Shown here one piece after another: positions 1 through 12,110 of a stretch of DNA of 64,000 bases; positions within the stretch are counted from its first letter, which is position 1, and each line of letters starts with the position of its first letter. Source of the stretch: Pilaira anomala (taxonomy: Eukaryota > Mucoromycota > Mucoromycetes > Mucorales > Mucoraceae); assembly GCA_025716855.1 (NCBI GenBank), contig JAIXMQ010000047.1:1-64000 (forward strand), given 5' to 3'. The translations under genes were made by a program, and so were the position numbers. Below the pieces are notes generated by a model. The model saw only the letters and a program-made list of their open reading frames with translations, had not been told where the DNA came from and did no database searches.

Positions 1-1101
1 CATACTTGGAAAAGCCCGGGTTAATGATTTAAGGACCGTGTCAAGCGCTTGATAGAATTCGGCGTCTTCGGGTCGCTTTTGACGTACACCGAGGTAGAAT
101 TCGTCTGTCAAGTACTGTGGGTTGTTGGTACCAAAGTCGAGTACAATAGGTAAGGTACGACGTGGATCGACACCTGCACCTGCTACGTAGAGCTGAAGTT
201 TACCCATACTGATTGGCATACCGTTCATACCGAGATCGCCTAAGCCTAAAATACGTGATCCGTCTGTGATGACTGAAATATCCGGTATTTCACCTAATCT
301 TTGTTTATAACCTTGAATGATTTCATCTAAATGAGGGAGATCATTTAATGTGATATAAAGTCCATCAGGGATACCTTTACAAAAAAAAAAAAAAAAAAAA
401 AAAAAAGTTTAATTTTTTTTTTTCACTCGTTTATTAAATGATGAATAATGATTACCTGGTGAATTCAAGAATGGATAGATATCAGAATACTTTTGACATG
501 CTTCACCTACCGTTGGGGTATAAATGATCGGAGCAAATTCCTATTTTAGGTGATATTTAAGGTTAAAGGTGGGTATATTTATTTATAAACTTTTTTTTTT
601 TTTTTACCTCGATATGATTGTTGAGTAAATTATAAAATAATCTTGTATTATTGTTACGTAATTGAGCCATAAACATGTATTTCTCTAATGGACTTGTTTT
701 GGATCGAATGAGTTTAATAGCGCGACTGGCTTGTTGTTGAATGGTTTCAACTACGGCGGGTACCTGACCATACAAGTTGAATTTTTGTCGCATAGAAGCG
801 GGTAATGAAGTACCTACAAAATATAAAAGCTAATTAATCAAAATAAAAAGGGGGGGGGAGGGGGGAGTTGTTGTTGTTGTTGTGGTTATGTGTTTGATTT
901 TTATATACCTGTATTATAGTAGGGTGAATAAGATGGATCAATGGCCTTTGTATTATTTGAATGAGCAAAGTCTTCTTTGATAGCATGAACGACAGCAGTA
1001 GAAGTAGGTGTGTGTGTATGAATTCTCTTGATACATTGATGATGATGTGAAGACCTAATAAAAGGCTTTGAAATGATTTGAATAGATCTAGAGAGAATCA
1101 T
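1..1101 (-). CDS. NAD(P)-dependent malic enzyme, mitochondrial (5' part; runs off the left edge)
   Basis: Malic enzyme converts L-malate to pyruvate and CO2 with reduction of NAD(P). Read on the minus strand, exons are 1101-909, 813-608, 540-456 and 374 to beyond base 1; phases agree at all three introns. The N-terminus is rich in Ser, Arg and His with few acids, as expected of a mitochondrial presequence, which suggests the mitochondrial enzyme. Exon 2 has the family's N-terminal signature (SPLEKYMFMAQLRNNN, FYNLL). Exon 3 gives EFAPIIYTPTVGEACQKY. Exon 4 gives the conserved GDLGMNGMPISMGKLQLY and DFGTNN segments. The NAD-binding domain and catalytic Lys lie outside the window, so NAD versus NADP preference cannot be judged. 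A long A tract lies in intron 3. Family identity is very secure. Confidence 0.93.
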
Positions 1102-1439
1102 GGTTTTTTTTTTTTTTTCTGTGTGTGTATAGAGAGAAAGAGAGAAAAAAGGATGAAACTTTGAAATAAATAAATACTATATTTTTATATGTGAATGATT
1201 TAATATATTTATTTATTTTTGGGGGGTTCAGGATATAATAGTATGAGTTTTAGCAAATAGGAAACAAGTGATTGAATTTAAAAACCGAGTCATGATGAAT
1301 ATTCATGCCTCCTCTCTTTTTGTTTTAAAAGCTTTGAGTTACACACATGAAGAAAAAAAGCGTAAAAAAAAAAAAAAAAAATACACACACACATTTAATA
1401 CTTTTTTTTTTTTTGAAAATGACAAATCAAATGAGTCAT
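1102..1439. other. Spacer between malic enzyme start and F-box gene end
   Basis: This stretch is the 5' flank of the malic enzyme gene and the 3' flank of the next minus-strand gene. It holds A and T tracts and a short CA repeat near 1381. No conserved open frame was seen. Confidence 0.6.
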
Positions 1440-2117
1440 TTAAAGAACTATTAAACCTTGTTTTAACCAGTTAAAATTAACGCGAACATTTTGAATTTGA
1501 TAACACTTTTTCTTTAAAGCAGAAGGGGTAGAAATAAAAGCATGTTTGTTACACCTGTTATAACTTTCACAATTTGGACAACTATTTTCTTCGGCGGCGG
1601 ATCCAGATACTTTTTTCGTACAATGATACCCAATCGTTAATAAATCATCTAGTACACGTTTCGTTTGATCCCCTTCTCTCCAAATCAATTTGATTTGACC
1701 TCTTGTATCATCTTCTTTTAATAAATGAAACCATTGAGGACAATAGATACGCATCGTTTGAAATTCGATTTCTTCACCATCGTCGTTCATTTCGAAAAAA
1801 TCATCTTTATTATTGGATTCAAAAGACAAGTATTCTTGTTTTGAGTTATAGGCTACACAATGCAGTTTGGCAATAGGGTCTGTATTCATTTCTCGATTGC
1901 ATAGGAGAGCAAAGTAATTTGAAGGCGTGTCAAGAATGAGTTGCCAATGCTCGTATTTGATACGAGATAGAATGACTTGCTTTACATAAAAATTTAATAA
2001 TTCTTGTTGTCGTGACTGTGATGGTCGGGATTCCGTTGTTTTTAATAACTGACAGAGATTGGATAATGGAAGATAAGAAAAGATGTGTAAAAGAACGTCT
2101 GGTGGTAAAGGAAACAT
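1440..2117 (-). CDS. F-box protein, single exon, 225 residues
   Basis: The protein opens with an F-box (residues 2-25: LPPDVLLHIFSYLPLSNLCQLL), the motif that binds Skp1 in SCF ubiquitin ligases. The rest should be the substrate-binding part. Residues about 100-150 include an acidic stretch and a Trp-containing block (QWFHLL, LIWREGD). A cysteine cluster follows (YHCTKK, SCPNCESYNRCNKH) that could bind a metal. No leucine-rich repeats, WD repeats or Kelch repeats are visible. The start is the first Met and sits directly before the F-box. The target and pathway are unknown. Confidence 0.75.
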   Translation of the reverse strand: MFPLPPDVLLHIFSYLPLSNLCQLLKTTESRPSQSRQQELLNFYVKQVILSRIKYEHWQLILDTPSNYFALLCNREMNTDPIAKLHCVAYNSKQEYLSFESNNKDDFFEMNDDGEEIEFQTMRIYCPQWFHLLKEDDTRGQIKLIWREGDQTKRVLDDLLTIGYHCTKKVSGSAAEENSCPNCESYNRCNKHAFISTPSALKKKCYQIQNVRVNFNWLKQGLIVL

Positions 2118-2329
2118 GGAAGGGAGTTTTTATAAAGAAAGATGAGGAATGAAATGATTCATGATTTTATTATTATTACAGAGGCAAATACCCTAGGGAT
2201 TGATTAATTAGAGAGGTTGTAATATGTTTTTTTTTTAGAAACCCTTGTGAAGGACTGCTTATAAAAAAAAAATTTTTATTTTTTTAAAAAAAAAATTTAT
2301 CGCAGTAGTACTGTTTTTTTTTTGACAGT

Positions 2330-2338
2330 TATAAAAAG
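2330..2338 (+). promoter_or_regulatory. TATA box upstream of a short spliced locus
   Basis: TATAAAAAG lies 65 bases before an ATG that abuts a GTAAGT splice donor. The spacing is right for a Pol II promoter driving the non-coding locus that follows. Confidence 0.45.
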
Positions 2339-2364
2339 GAATATTTTTTCTCTCTAATTAATTA

Positions 2365-2705
2365 TTTTCTTTTCTTTATTCAATTGTATACTAAATGGTA
2401 AGTTTTGTGAATCCCAGTTCGGTTTTTTTCTTGAATATTATATTTTTGTTTTGGTTAAAGGATGATTCAGGCATTTGACTTTAGGGTCTAGTCTACCGTA
2501 CTGGCGGACTAGAACCGTTGACGAAAAACCCCTAGCTACCTTATAATTTTTCTCTGAAAATCAAAACAAAAAAAAATAATATTCAAGAACCTTATATATT
2601 TTATTTATATATTTGATTTATTAATATCTTTTTTTATTATTATTATTATTATAGGCAACATTCTGTTAAATACAATTATCTTTTTTAAATAAACATTTTT
2701 TCTTT
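2365..2705 (+). ncRNA. Candidate spliced non-coding transcript with a structured intronic RNA
   Basis: Downstream of a TATA box an ATG at 2395 is followed at once by a GTAAGT donor (2398). A TATAG acceptor ends at 2654, and an AATAAA-like signal lies near 2686. If spliced, the ATG frame is only five codons (M A T F C, stop), so the transcript looks non-coding. The 257-nt intron holds an imperfect inverted repeat (2430-2456 with 2559-2587). Inside it are an ATGATT box, a GGTCTAGTC/GACTAGAACC hairpin (2485-2516) and a CTGA box (2553-2556). The order stem, C-like box, CTGA box, stem is what an intronic C/D snoRNA shows, but the C box is not canonical. Start and end are estimates. Confidence 0.35.
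2430..2587. repeat. Nested inverted repeat inside the candidate intron
   Basis: The outer arms are 2430-2456 and 2559-2587 and match with a few mismatches or indels. The inner arms GGTCTAGTC (2485-2493) and GACTAGAACC (2507-2516) pair with one bulged A. A small palindromic element is the alternative to a structured RNA. Confidence 0.6.
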
Positions 2706-3821
2706 CTTTTTACACTCTATTCTATTTTGTACCTACTATGTATTTTTATTACCTTGTTCTACCGTACATAGAACTTTTGTTTCTCTGAGTTCCTTAGAAG
2801 AGCTATTACTGTCAACGTACTATCTCACTCTTATACTTAAGCGAGCCCTTTCGAAATTACTTATTACATCATGGTAGCAAGGCCCCTACGCTTACTGACC
2901 TTGATTTTTTTTTTTGAAGGTTCTCCCCTCCTATACTACGCTGACTTAAAAACTAAAGTTACACGTTCAAAAATATTAATTTATTATTAGAAAAAGAGGA
3001 TTATTTTTATTTATAATAGGGAGCACTCACTTTACCACAATAAACTAAAATGATAGTCAAAGATACTTGTTTACCTCCCGTTGCAACACGTTGTTATTTT
3101 TTTTTTTTTATATCAGAAGATATAGTAAATAGATATATTACTACACCTAGAAAAAAAAAAAAAAAAAAAAAAAGTACCTTCTCTATCCATCGGTTCAAAT
3201 ATATTATATCTTTTAAGCACTAATAGTTTTTAAATGGGAACTTAAAGTAAGAACGTGTTTCTTTTTTTTTGTTATATATCAAATATTGGTGACACTTATA
3301 ATCAAAGATTATGCAAATACGACAACTTGCCTTACTTTTGCACGGTGAAATAAAAACAATTGAATATCAACTGAATGAATTCAGTTGTTTTTTGACAGAA
3401 TATTCAGCGTTTTTTTTTTTTTTTTTTTTTGACATGCTCCAGCATCCTTCACTATGTTAAGATTAGTTATGGCCCGCGAATGATATCTTATATCGAAGAG
3501 AGGAGATAAGAAGGTCTATATGTATCGTCACTTGAGCACATTTACACTTGCAAATGGAGATAACTAAAATTTTTAATACAACGATGAATGTCATTTAAAC
3601 AATTTTCAAATGATTTACTTTGCATGATTTTTACTTTTCTGGAGAGAGAATTAAAAAGGGTCATTGTCAAATAATATCTCACACACACTCCTATTATATA
3701 ATACAATTATACACAAAGAAATGATTATTTTATATTAAAAAATCGTGTTCAAGACATCAAAGAGAAGGAGTATTTACAAGGATCCAAAATTAGAAAGATA
3801 TAATAGTGAGAGAGAGAATCG
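2706..3821. other. Gene-free spacer
   Basis: No coding region was recognised. Around 2740-2905 the sequence is less homopolymeric and ends in a T run, so a small RNA is possible but unproven. A perfect hairpin followed by T6 lies at 3368-3393. Long A and T tracts occupy much of the rest. Confidence 0.4.
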
Positions 3822-3832
3822 TATATAAAAAG
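3822..3832 (+). promoter_or_regulatory. TATA box of the small zinc-finger gene
   Basis: TATATAAAAAG lies 107 bases upstream of the ATG at 3939. It is followed by long pyrimidine tracts, a common layout for promoters in this window. Confidence 0.55.
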
Positions 3833-3938
3833 AGAAAAAGAGTACTTTTTTTTTTTTTTTCTTTCTTTTTTTTTTTTTTTCCCTTATATTTTCTCACTCA
3901 TTTAAACCCATTCCTATCTTTTTTTTTTTTTTTTAATA

Positions 3939-4138
3939 ATGTTTGCTTCTCGTATCTTATCTAGTTTATTCTCAAAAAAGATAGTGGTGATTCCTGATGA
4001 AGATGTGTCCAATGAAAAAGGAAATATGGATGGTGATACGTGGTACTATTGTCAAGATTGTAAAATTGGATTTGCTACGCAAGATAGACATCTTTGGCAT
4101 ACAAATTTATGCTGTAAAAATAAACAAGAAAAAAATTA

Positions 4139-4145
<7 letters not shown>
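3939..4145 (+). CDS. Small single zinc-finger protein, 68 residues
   Basis: A single-exon reading frame with a TATA box at the expected distance upstream. Residues about 36-59 carry CQDCKIGFATQDRHLWHTNLCC: a Cys-x2-Cys pair followed by His residues and a Cys pair, a plausible single zinc site of C2H2-like type. The N-terminal 20 residues are basic and hydrophobic (MFASRILSSLFSKKIVVIP) and could be a mitochondrial presequence. No larger domain is present. The cellular role is not recognised, and a random open frame is not excluded given the length. Confidence 0.5.
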
Positions 4146-4169
<24 letters not shown>

Positions 4170-4468
4170 TTTATATACTCACCTCTCTTTCTATGCCAAT
4201 AAACCTAATAACAAGTTTCTTTTTTTCTTTGTATATCCCCTGATTATTAAACTTAATTTCACAGTACCTCTCCCCCTTTTTTTTTTAAAAAAAAAAAAAA
4301 TAATTAAGTGTGTTGAAAAGCTTAACATAGTTTAAATTTGTTTATAAAAAAAAGATTAGAGAGAGAAAGATACATATAATTTTTTTTTTGTTTGTTTTGT
4401 TCCGTTGTTGAGAAAGGTGGAAAATGGGTATAGAGAGTAGTTGAATGCAAAATAAGAGAGATTTCTAT
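4146..4468. other. Convergent spacer
   Basis: This is the 3' flank shared by the plus-strand zinc-finger gene and the minus-strand Ecl1-like gene. It contains T(n)A(n) runs near 4279-4301 and no open frame of interest. Confidence 0.6.
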
Positions 4469-4849
4469 TTAGTCGGATAGGCTGTAACGAGGTACACTGG
4501 AAGGGCTGCTATAACCAAAGTAGATATCAGGAGTAGAGCGCGATGACTTGCTAATGGTGATAGAGGTACGTCTTTCATGATTAAAAGAAGAAAAAAAAGG
4601 ATCTAATAATGGAGATGATGGTGGAGACCTTAAAGTAGTAGCTGGCTTATTATTATTAGATACAATCGTTTGTTTATGATTGACGTCTTGAATACGACAT
4701 GATTCTGAACAATATAACTAATAAAATAATAAATTCGGTTTAATTGATTACATACTATTGTTTTAATTTTAATCATTCATATAAGTAGGGAAACTTACGT
4801 TTTCTTCAATTGAATGACGATCGCAAATAATACACCAAGAAAGATCCAT
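4469..4849 (-). CDS. ecl1: Ecl1-like small zinc-binding protein, 99 residues
   Basis: Two exons, 4849-4799 (17 codons) and 4717-4469, joined in phase 0. The start MDLSWCIICDRH and the exon-2 start LYCSESCRIQD give the C-x2-C ... C-x3-C arrangement typical of the fungal Ecl1/Fcs1 family. These are small proteins linked in yeasts to chronological lifespan and stress transcription through zinc or cofactor sensing. The remaining 65 residues are Ser/Thr/Pro-rich (SPPSSPLLDP, SSRSTPDIYFGY) and look disordered. The exon structure hides the gene from simple frame searches. The family call rests on motif recognition, and the function in this organism is inferred. Confidence 0.72.
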
Positions 4850-4851
4850 TT

Positions 4852-4854
<3 letters not shown>

Positions 4855-4893
<39 letters not shown>
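4855..4893. repeat. GT dinucleotide microsatellite
   Basis: About 19 GT units lie immediately upstream of the Ecl1-like start codon, on its 5' leader side. Confidence 0.95.
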
Positions 4894-4894
<1 letters not shown>

Positions 4895-6334
4895 AAGAAA
4901 AAGTTTAAATTTTTTTTTTTTTTGAATAAGTAAAAAAAAAAGAGCACTTTGCAAGAATTGAAACGTATTTATATTAAAAAAGATGGGTAGATGATCATCC
5001 GTTTTTTTTAGAGTCATAAATATTAAAAGAGGTGAGTAATAGTGGCGGAGATGACTGGAAATGACCCAATAAAGTGTCGCACGTTCTTTTTTTTATTTAG
5101 TGTTTGATTTCTTTCAAAAAAAAAAAAAAAAAAAAACGTGAGGACCGTGCACGTTTGACCATGTTCTCTTTTTATTTTTAAGATGCTTTGCTTTTATATT
5201 TATTTCCTCTATTCTTTCTTATTATAAAAAATAAAAAATAAGATAGAAATTAGAAAAAAGAATTTAACCCTTTCAAAAAAAAAAAAAAAAAAAAAAAAAG
5301 CCTGGGATTATTTTTATAACTTGTTCCACACATGAAAGTCAAACTTTCTCACAGTTTAAATAAACATGTTTGTCCAGGCCCTTTCTTTGTTGTTGTTGTA
5401 TTCTAATGACTTCAAGTCCGCCTCACTTAAAATCTTCTTCTTCTTTCCAAGTAGTTATTTCTAGACTACAATAAAGATCTTTTTTTTTTTTTTTTTTTTA
5501 TGACTCTTTTCTCTTTTGGTATGGCGCCATGATTTCATTTTAAAAGAAGAAAAAAAAAGCCGGGGAAAAAAATTTAATTTATTTTAACCAAAATTTCAAT
5601 ATCCGTTTCTTTACAATCTTTCTCGTGATATAATAGCATACACACAGTTTTTTTTTTTTTTTTTTTTAAATCCTTGAATCCGTTTCATCTTGTACTCTCA
5701 TAATCTTGAGTGACATTTATTTGTCAAAGAAGTCACTTTTCTTTGCCCTTTAGGTAATCATGAAACAATGAAATTCTTTTTTTTTTTGATTGTATTTAGA
5801 ACATTCTTTATAAAGAATTTTCAATTTAAAAAAAGCCAAGAGATTATGTGTGATCATGACGAAGTTTCCCTTTTTCTTTTTTTTTTATAATAATCGAGGC
5901 TGTGTATATATCTTTAGAGAGAGAGAGAGCTTACTCTCCCCCTTTTTTTTTTTACTTTTGAGTTCCCGTAGATCTTTACTATGCGTTATGTGTCACAATA
6001 CAAGCTAAAAAAAAACAACCAGCAGAAGTTCGGTAAACCAATTAAACCCTTTACATTACGTAGTTCAAGAGTATTAAAAGCGGGAATTTTTTAAATAAAA
6101 AAAAAAAAATCTGGATTGATTTTATCTAAAAAAGCAAAAAAAAAAGGCTTGGCTAAAAAACAAATGGGATCAAATATCCTATTTATTTATTGTTTATAGA
6201 AAAAAGTGAAATCATGAAACTAACATAAATGGAAAAAGGCTTTTGCTTGGCTTTTTGTAATAATAATAATAAAAAAGGCGGTTGATGAAATCTGATAAAC
6301 CAATATTTGCGTCACAAGTATTTTTTTTTTGTCC
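4894..6334. other. Gene-free spacer upstream of the actin array
   Basis: About 1.4 kb lies between the divergent Ecl1-like gene and the first actin. It is filled with homopolymers (A runs near 5118 and 5274, T runs near 5480 and 5648). No conserved frame was seen. The right end should contain the actin promoter. Confidence 0.55.
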
Positions 6335-6343
6335 TTTAAATAG
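6335..6343 (+). promoter_or_regulatory. TATA-like element of the canonical actin gene
   Basis: TTTAAATAG lies 80 bases before the actin start, followed by a long pyrimidine tract. A GCGTCAC (CRE-like) site is at 6310-6316. Confidence 0.35.
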
Positions 6344-6422
6344 AACAAAAGCGCGTTTGGCTATTTTTTTTTTTTTTTCTTTTTCTTCTTCTTCTTTATA
6401 ATTTAAATATATTTATATAAAA

Positions 6423-8003
<1,581 letters not shown>

Positions 8004-8799
8004 ATTCATTTATATCATCTTTTTTTCTACTCTCTTATTAACTCTCCATTTTTTATATTTTACTACTTAAATATCGACCCCCTCTCCCCCCCCCCCTTTT
8101 TTTTTTCAAATATATACACACACAACACATTTCTCTTTGAAAAAAAAAAAAAAAATTACTGTCTCTTTTTTTTTTTTTTTGATGCTATGTTTACATATCA
8201 TGCGGATCAAAAGCGTTAGAGAGTTTTATGTTGATTATAGAGTTTTATTTGTTTCATTTTTGGCTGCCACGTTCTTTTATTCTGTCAAAAAAATGAGCGC
8301 CCAAAAAAAAAATTTTTTTTTTTGAGCAAAACTCAAAGAAAATAAAAAAAAAAATCTGCTTTAAAAGCGTTACACCACTTTTTTTTTGATCATCACGAGG
8401 AAGAAAAATAGTATGGTAATTTGAGTACAATAACATTTATTTCGTTCCGAAAAAACATTTAAATTAAAACACGCGCTCTTCTATTACTAAAGTTTTTGAA
8501 ATGAGAGAAATGACGCTGTGGTAATATAAGGTTGAGTAACAGAATAATTTAGAAACGATCGATTCTTTTTTATTTAATTATTAAAAAAAGTGCCACAGTT
8601 ATTGACTCTTCTCTTGGCATAGGATGGGCTTATATATTCAAGCCCAAGCCCAAAAAAAAAAAAAAAAAAAAGTTCTGGCTGGTGACATTCTTAGAATATG
8701 ATGTAAAAACTTTAAAAAAAAAAAATATTATTATACATTTAAAAAACCCCAACCCCCCCTCCCCGTGTTATTTATTTTTCTACATAAAAAAAAAAAAAC
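8004..8799. other. Spacer between actin copies 1 and 2
   Basis: This holds the 3' flank of the canonical actin (C-then-T tract near 8088) and the 5' flank of copy 2. The segment 8640-8720 (A run, TGGCTGGTGA, then A/T-rich sequence) resembles 10381-10445 upstream of copy 3, so flanking DNA was duplicated with the gene. Confidence 0.6.
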
Positions 8800-10044
8800 A
8801 TGGTTGCTGTAAGTTAAGATAAAGTGAAGACCACTTTTTTTTTTTTTCTTATTCTCTTTTTTATATATATAGTTGGTTATTGATAATGGTTCGAGTCTAT
8901 GTAAAGCTGGTTTCTCTGGTGACGATACACCTATGACTGTAAATAAATTTTTAAAAACTTGAAACAAAGAGGGAACTTCTTCTTCTTCTTGATACTCTTT
9001 TTTTGACAGAGCCCTTTTATTTTAACTTTTTAAATATAATTAGGTCTTTCCATCTATCATCGGTCGTCCTCGTCACCAAGGAGTGATGGTAGTAAGTATG
9101 AAACCCGAAGTTGCCTACTATGTTGGAGATGAAGCCCAGTCCAAACGAGAAACCTTGACCCTTCGTTACCCTATCCATCACGGTATTGTGACCAACTGGG
9201 ACGATATGGAAAAGGTGTGGCATCACACCTTTTTCAACGAACTTCGTGTAGACCCTGAAGAAGATCATCATCCAGTCTTATTAACTGAAGTTCCTTTGAA
9301 CTGCAAGTCCAATCGTGAAAAAATGACCCAAATCATGTTTGAAACGTTTCATACACCTGCTTTCTTTCCTGCGATCGATGCCGCTCTTTCTCTTTATGCT
9401 ACGGGTAAAACGACTGGTATCGTCATTGATTCTGGCGATTCCGTCACACATACGGTGCCTATCCATCAAGGATCCGTCATCAAGCATGCTACCTCGCGTT
9501 TAGATGTTGGTGGCCGTGAAATCACTGAGTACATGTTGCGTCTCCTCTTGGCTGATGAAAAAAGTAATTATGCAATGTATACCCGTTTTGATCTTCAAGT
9601 ACTGGTAAACAATATCAAGGAAACCATAAGTTATATTCCTCTTGATTTTTACAGAGAAATGGAAATAATTTTTCAGCCACGTATTGGTCTAGAAAGATCT
9701 TATGAGCTTCCAGATGGTAAAGTGTTGTCGATTGGTAATGAACGGTAAACGTTTCTTATGAAGAAGCCTTTTCATATATGTAAAAAAAAAAATGAAAATA
9801 GATCGCCCCCCAGTTCTGACATATACAGTATATATATATATATATTACTATAGGTTTCGCGCACCTGAACTTCTTTTTTCTCCTTATATGATTCTTTCTA
9901 AAGCTGACGGGATTCATTCTCACACTTATAACTCCATTATGAAGTGTGATGTTGGTATTCGGAAAGATTTGTATTCTAATATTGTCCTGGTAAAAAAAAA
10001 AATGCTTCATTTATTTATAAAATAGTACATACAATTAATTTTAC

Positions 10045-10075
<31 letters not shown>

Positions 10076-10310
10076 GTCGGGTGGTAATACGATGTTTCCT
10101 GGGATTGTTGATCGTATGCACCAAGAAATGGTTCATATTGCTCCTTCTTCTACAGAGATAAACGTTGTGGCGGAACCTTATAGAAAGTATGCTGTTTGGA
10201 TGGGTGGCTCTATGTTGGCTTCTCTTTCTACCTTTCATCAACACATGTGTATCACAAAGGAAGAGTATGAAGAATACGGACCTGCTGTTGTTCACCAAAA
10301 GTGTCCATAA
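8800..10310 (+). CDS. Diverged actin paralog 2, 381 residues
   Basis: Exons 8800-8808, 8873-8938, 9044-9744, 9854-9989 and 10077-10310 form one open frame. Intron positions and phases match the canonical actin exactly. The whole actin fold is covered, but key residues differ: loop 1 reads [11 protein letters not shown], the Gln137 position is Asp ([13 protein letters not shown]), and loop 2 reads DSGDSVTH. An expanded segment stands where the canonical protein has [13 protein letters not shown], and the C-terminus is HQKCP rather than HRKCF. His73 is kept (YPIHHGI). The frame is intact, so it is probably expressed, but ATP hydrolysis and polymerisation are doubtful. It is closest to paralog 3 (shared MVA start, [15 protein letters not shown] end). 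Confidence 0.92.
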
Positions 10311-10499
10311 ATCACTTCTACCACACACACACGCTCTCTCTCTCTCTGGGCTTAAAATTATACAAATCAAGAAATACCAAGCCAAAAAAAAAAAAAAAAA
10401 AATTATGGCTGGTGAGACTTTTTAGGGTATGAATAAGTTTTAAATAAATAAAAAAGTATAATAAATCTTTTTTCTTACTTTTTACATATATAAAAAAAA

Positions 10500-11515
10500 A
10501 TGGTTGCTGTAATAAATTTTCATTAAAGACTTTTTATATTTTTATTTTTCTCACTTTGAAATAATTTTATTTTTATAAGGTGGTGATTGAAAATGGCTCT
10601 AGAGTATGTAAATCTGGTTTCTCTAGTGACGATAGACCAAGTAATGTAAGTAGAATAATTCAAGAAACTTCTTGATGGTGGCGGTGGCGGCGGTAGAGAG
10701 GGGGATTTAATCTATTCGTATAGGATACTCTTAACGGTGATGATTGACTCTCGAGTTTTTTTTTTAAAAAAACATATAGATCGTCTTTTCAGCCATCATG
10801 GCTCATCCTCAAGGTATATTGCTTGAGCATCACAGTAAAGAAGGTTATATTGGGGAAGAAACGCAATCCAAAAGAGAAACCTTTGATTTTTGTTCTCCTT
10901 CTCGTTTTCCTCCTCCTCCAATTGAAGGTAGTGTGATTCACGACTGGGAAGCTATGGAAAAGATTTGGCATCATATATTTTACAACGAGCTTTGTGTTGT
11001 GAACCCTGAAGAATATCCTCTCCTGATGACTGAATCACCTTTTATTAAGGAGAATACTCGGAACCGTGAAAGAATGACCCAAACTATGTTTGAAACCTTT
11101 CATGTACCTGCTTTATTTCCTGTGATAGATGCTGCTCTTTCTCTTTATGCTTCGGGTCGTACCACGGGTGTGGTGCTTGATTCCGGTGATGGTTTTACTC
11201 ACGCTGTTTCTATTTATGAAGGATTGGCTCATAAGGTCTTAGCTCCCCATTGGGCGGGTCGTAATTTAACGGATTACTTGATGCGTACGCTGAATGAACG
11301 GGGTCATTCTTTCACTACCGTGGCTGAACGTGAAGTTGTTCGTGATATCAAGGAAAACCTTTGTTATGTAGCTCTGGATTATTGCTTAGATTTTATAACC
11401 GGTGCCCCTGAAGCGTCTTATACACTTCCTGACGGTCAAGTGATTACCCTGGGTAACGAACGGCAAGTTCTTACATAAAAAGAGTAAAATGTGTACGATA
11501 AAAAAAAATGAAAAA

Positions 11516-11551
<36 letters not shown>

Positions 11552-12004
11552 TTTTTATTTTAGTTTTCATACGGCTGAAGTCCTCTTTCAGCCTAGTTTA
11601 TTAGGCCTTTCATCTATAGGTATTCATGAAGCTACTTATAACTCCATTATGAATTGTGATTTTGATATTCGTAACGTTTTGTTTTCTAATATTGTCATGG
11701 TAAGAGAAAAGTTGGTTCAGTTGGAATTTATGGATATATAAGTAATCATTTCATTTATAAAAAAAAGTCGGGTGGTAATACGATGTTCCCTGGAACTGTT
11801 GATCGTATGCGCAAGGAAATGATCAGTTTTGCACCTTCTTCTACTACAAAGGTCAATATTGTGGCTCCATTCAATAGAAAATATTCTGTCTGGATAGGCG
11901 GTTCCATGTTGGCTTCACTTTCTACCTTTCAACAACACATGTGTATCACAAAGGAAGAGTATGAAGAATACGGGTCGACTGTTGTTCACCGAAGATGTCC
12001 ATAA
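10500..12004 (+). CDS. Diverged actin paralog 3, 376 residues, with a GC-AG intron
   Basis: Exons 10500-10508, 10580-10645, 10780-11462, 11564-11699, 11768-12004. The third intron starts GCAAGT instead of GTAAGT. Only this GC donor, at the position used by the other copies, keeps the frame (NER then FHTAEVLF). Loop 1 is [11 protein letters not shown] (Asp11 to Glu, Gly15 to Arg). The Gln137 position is Asp ([15 protein letters not shown]). The DNase-loop is rewritten ([15 protein letters not shown]). A proline-rich insertion ([10 protein letters not shown]) replaces the His73 region. Exon 4 retains actin-like sequence with substitutions ([14 protein letters not shown]). The protein probably folds like actin but with an altered nucleotide site. 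Confidence 0.9.
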
Positions 12005-12076
12005 ATTACTTGAATCTTGTTCATGAAATCCACCCTTTTTGGCTTTCTTTAAAGGCCTGTTGCAATAGTTCAATCA

Positions 12077-12110
<34 letters not shown>

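Noticed and set aside
2870..2900. U6 snRNA-like GGCCCCTACGC at about 2881
   Set aside because: The essential ACAGAGA and the 5' stem sequence of U6 are missing around it.
11463..11478. Actin paralog 3 truncated after NERQVLT
   Set aside because: Using the GC donor at 11463 restores a full-length actin frame with a conserved downstream exon, so truncation is less likely than GC-AG splicing.
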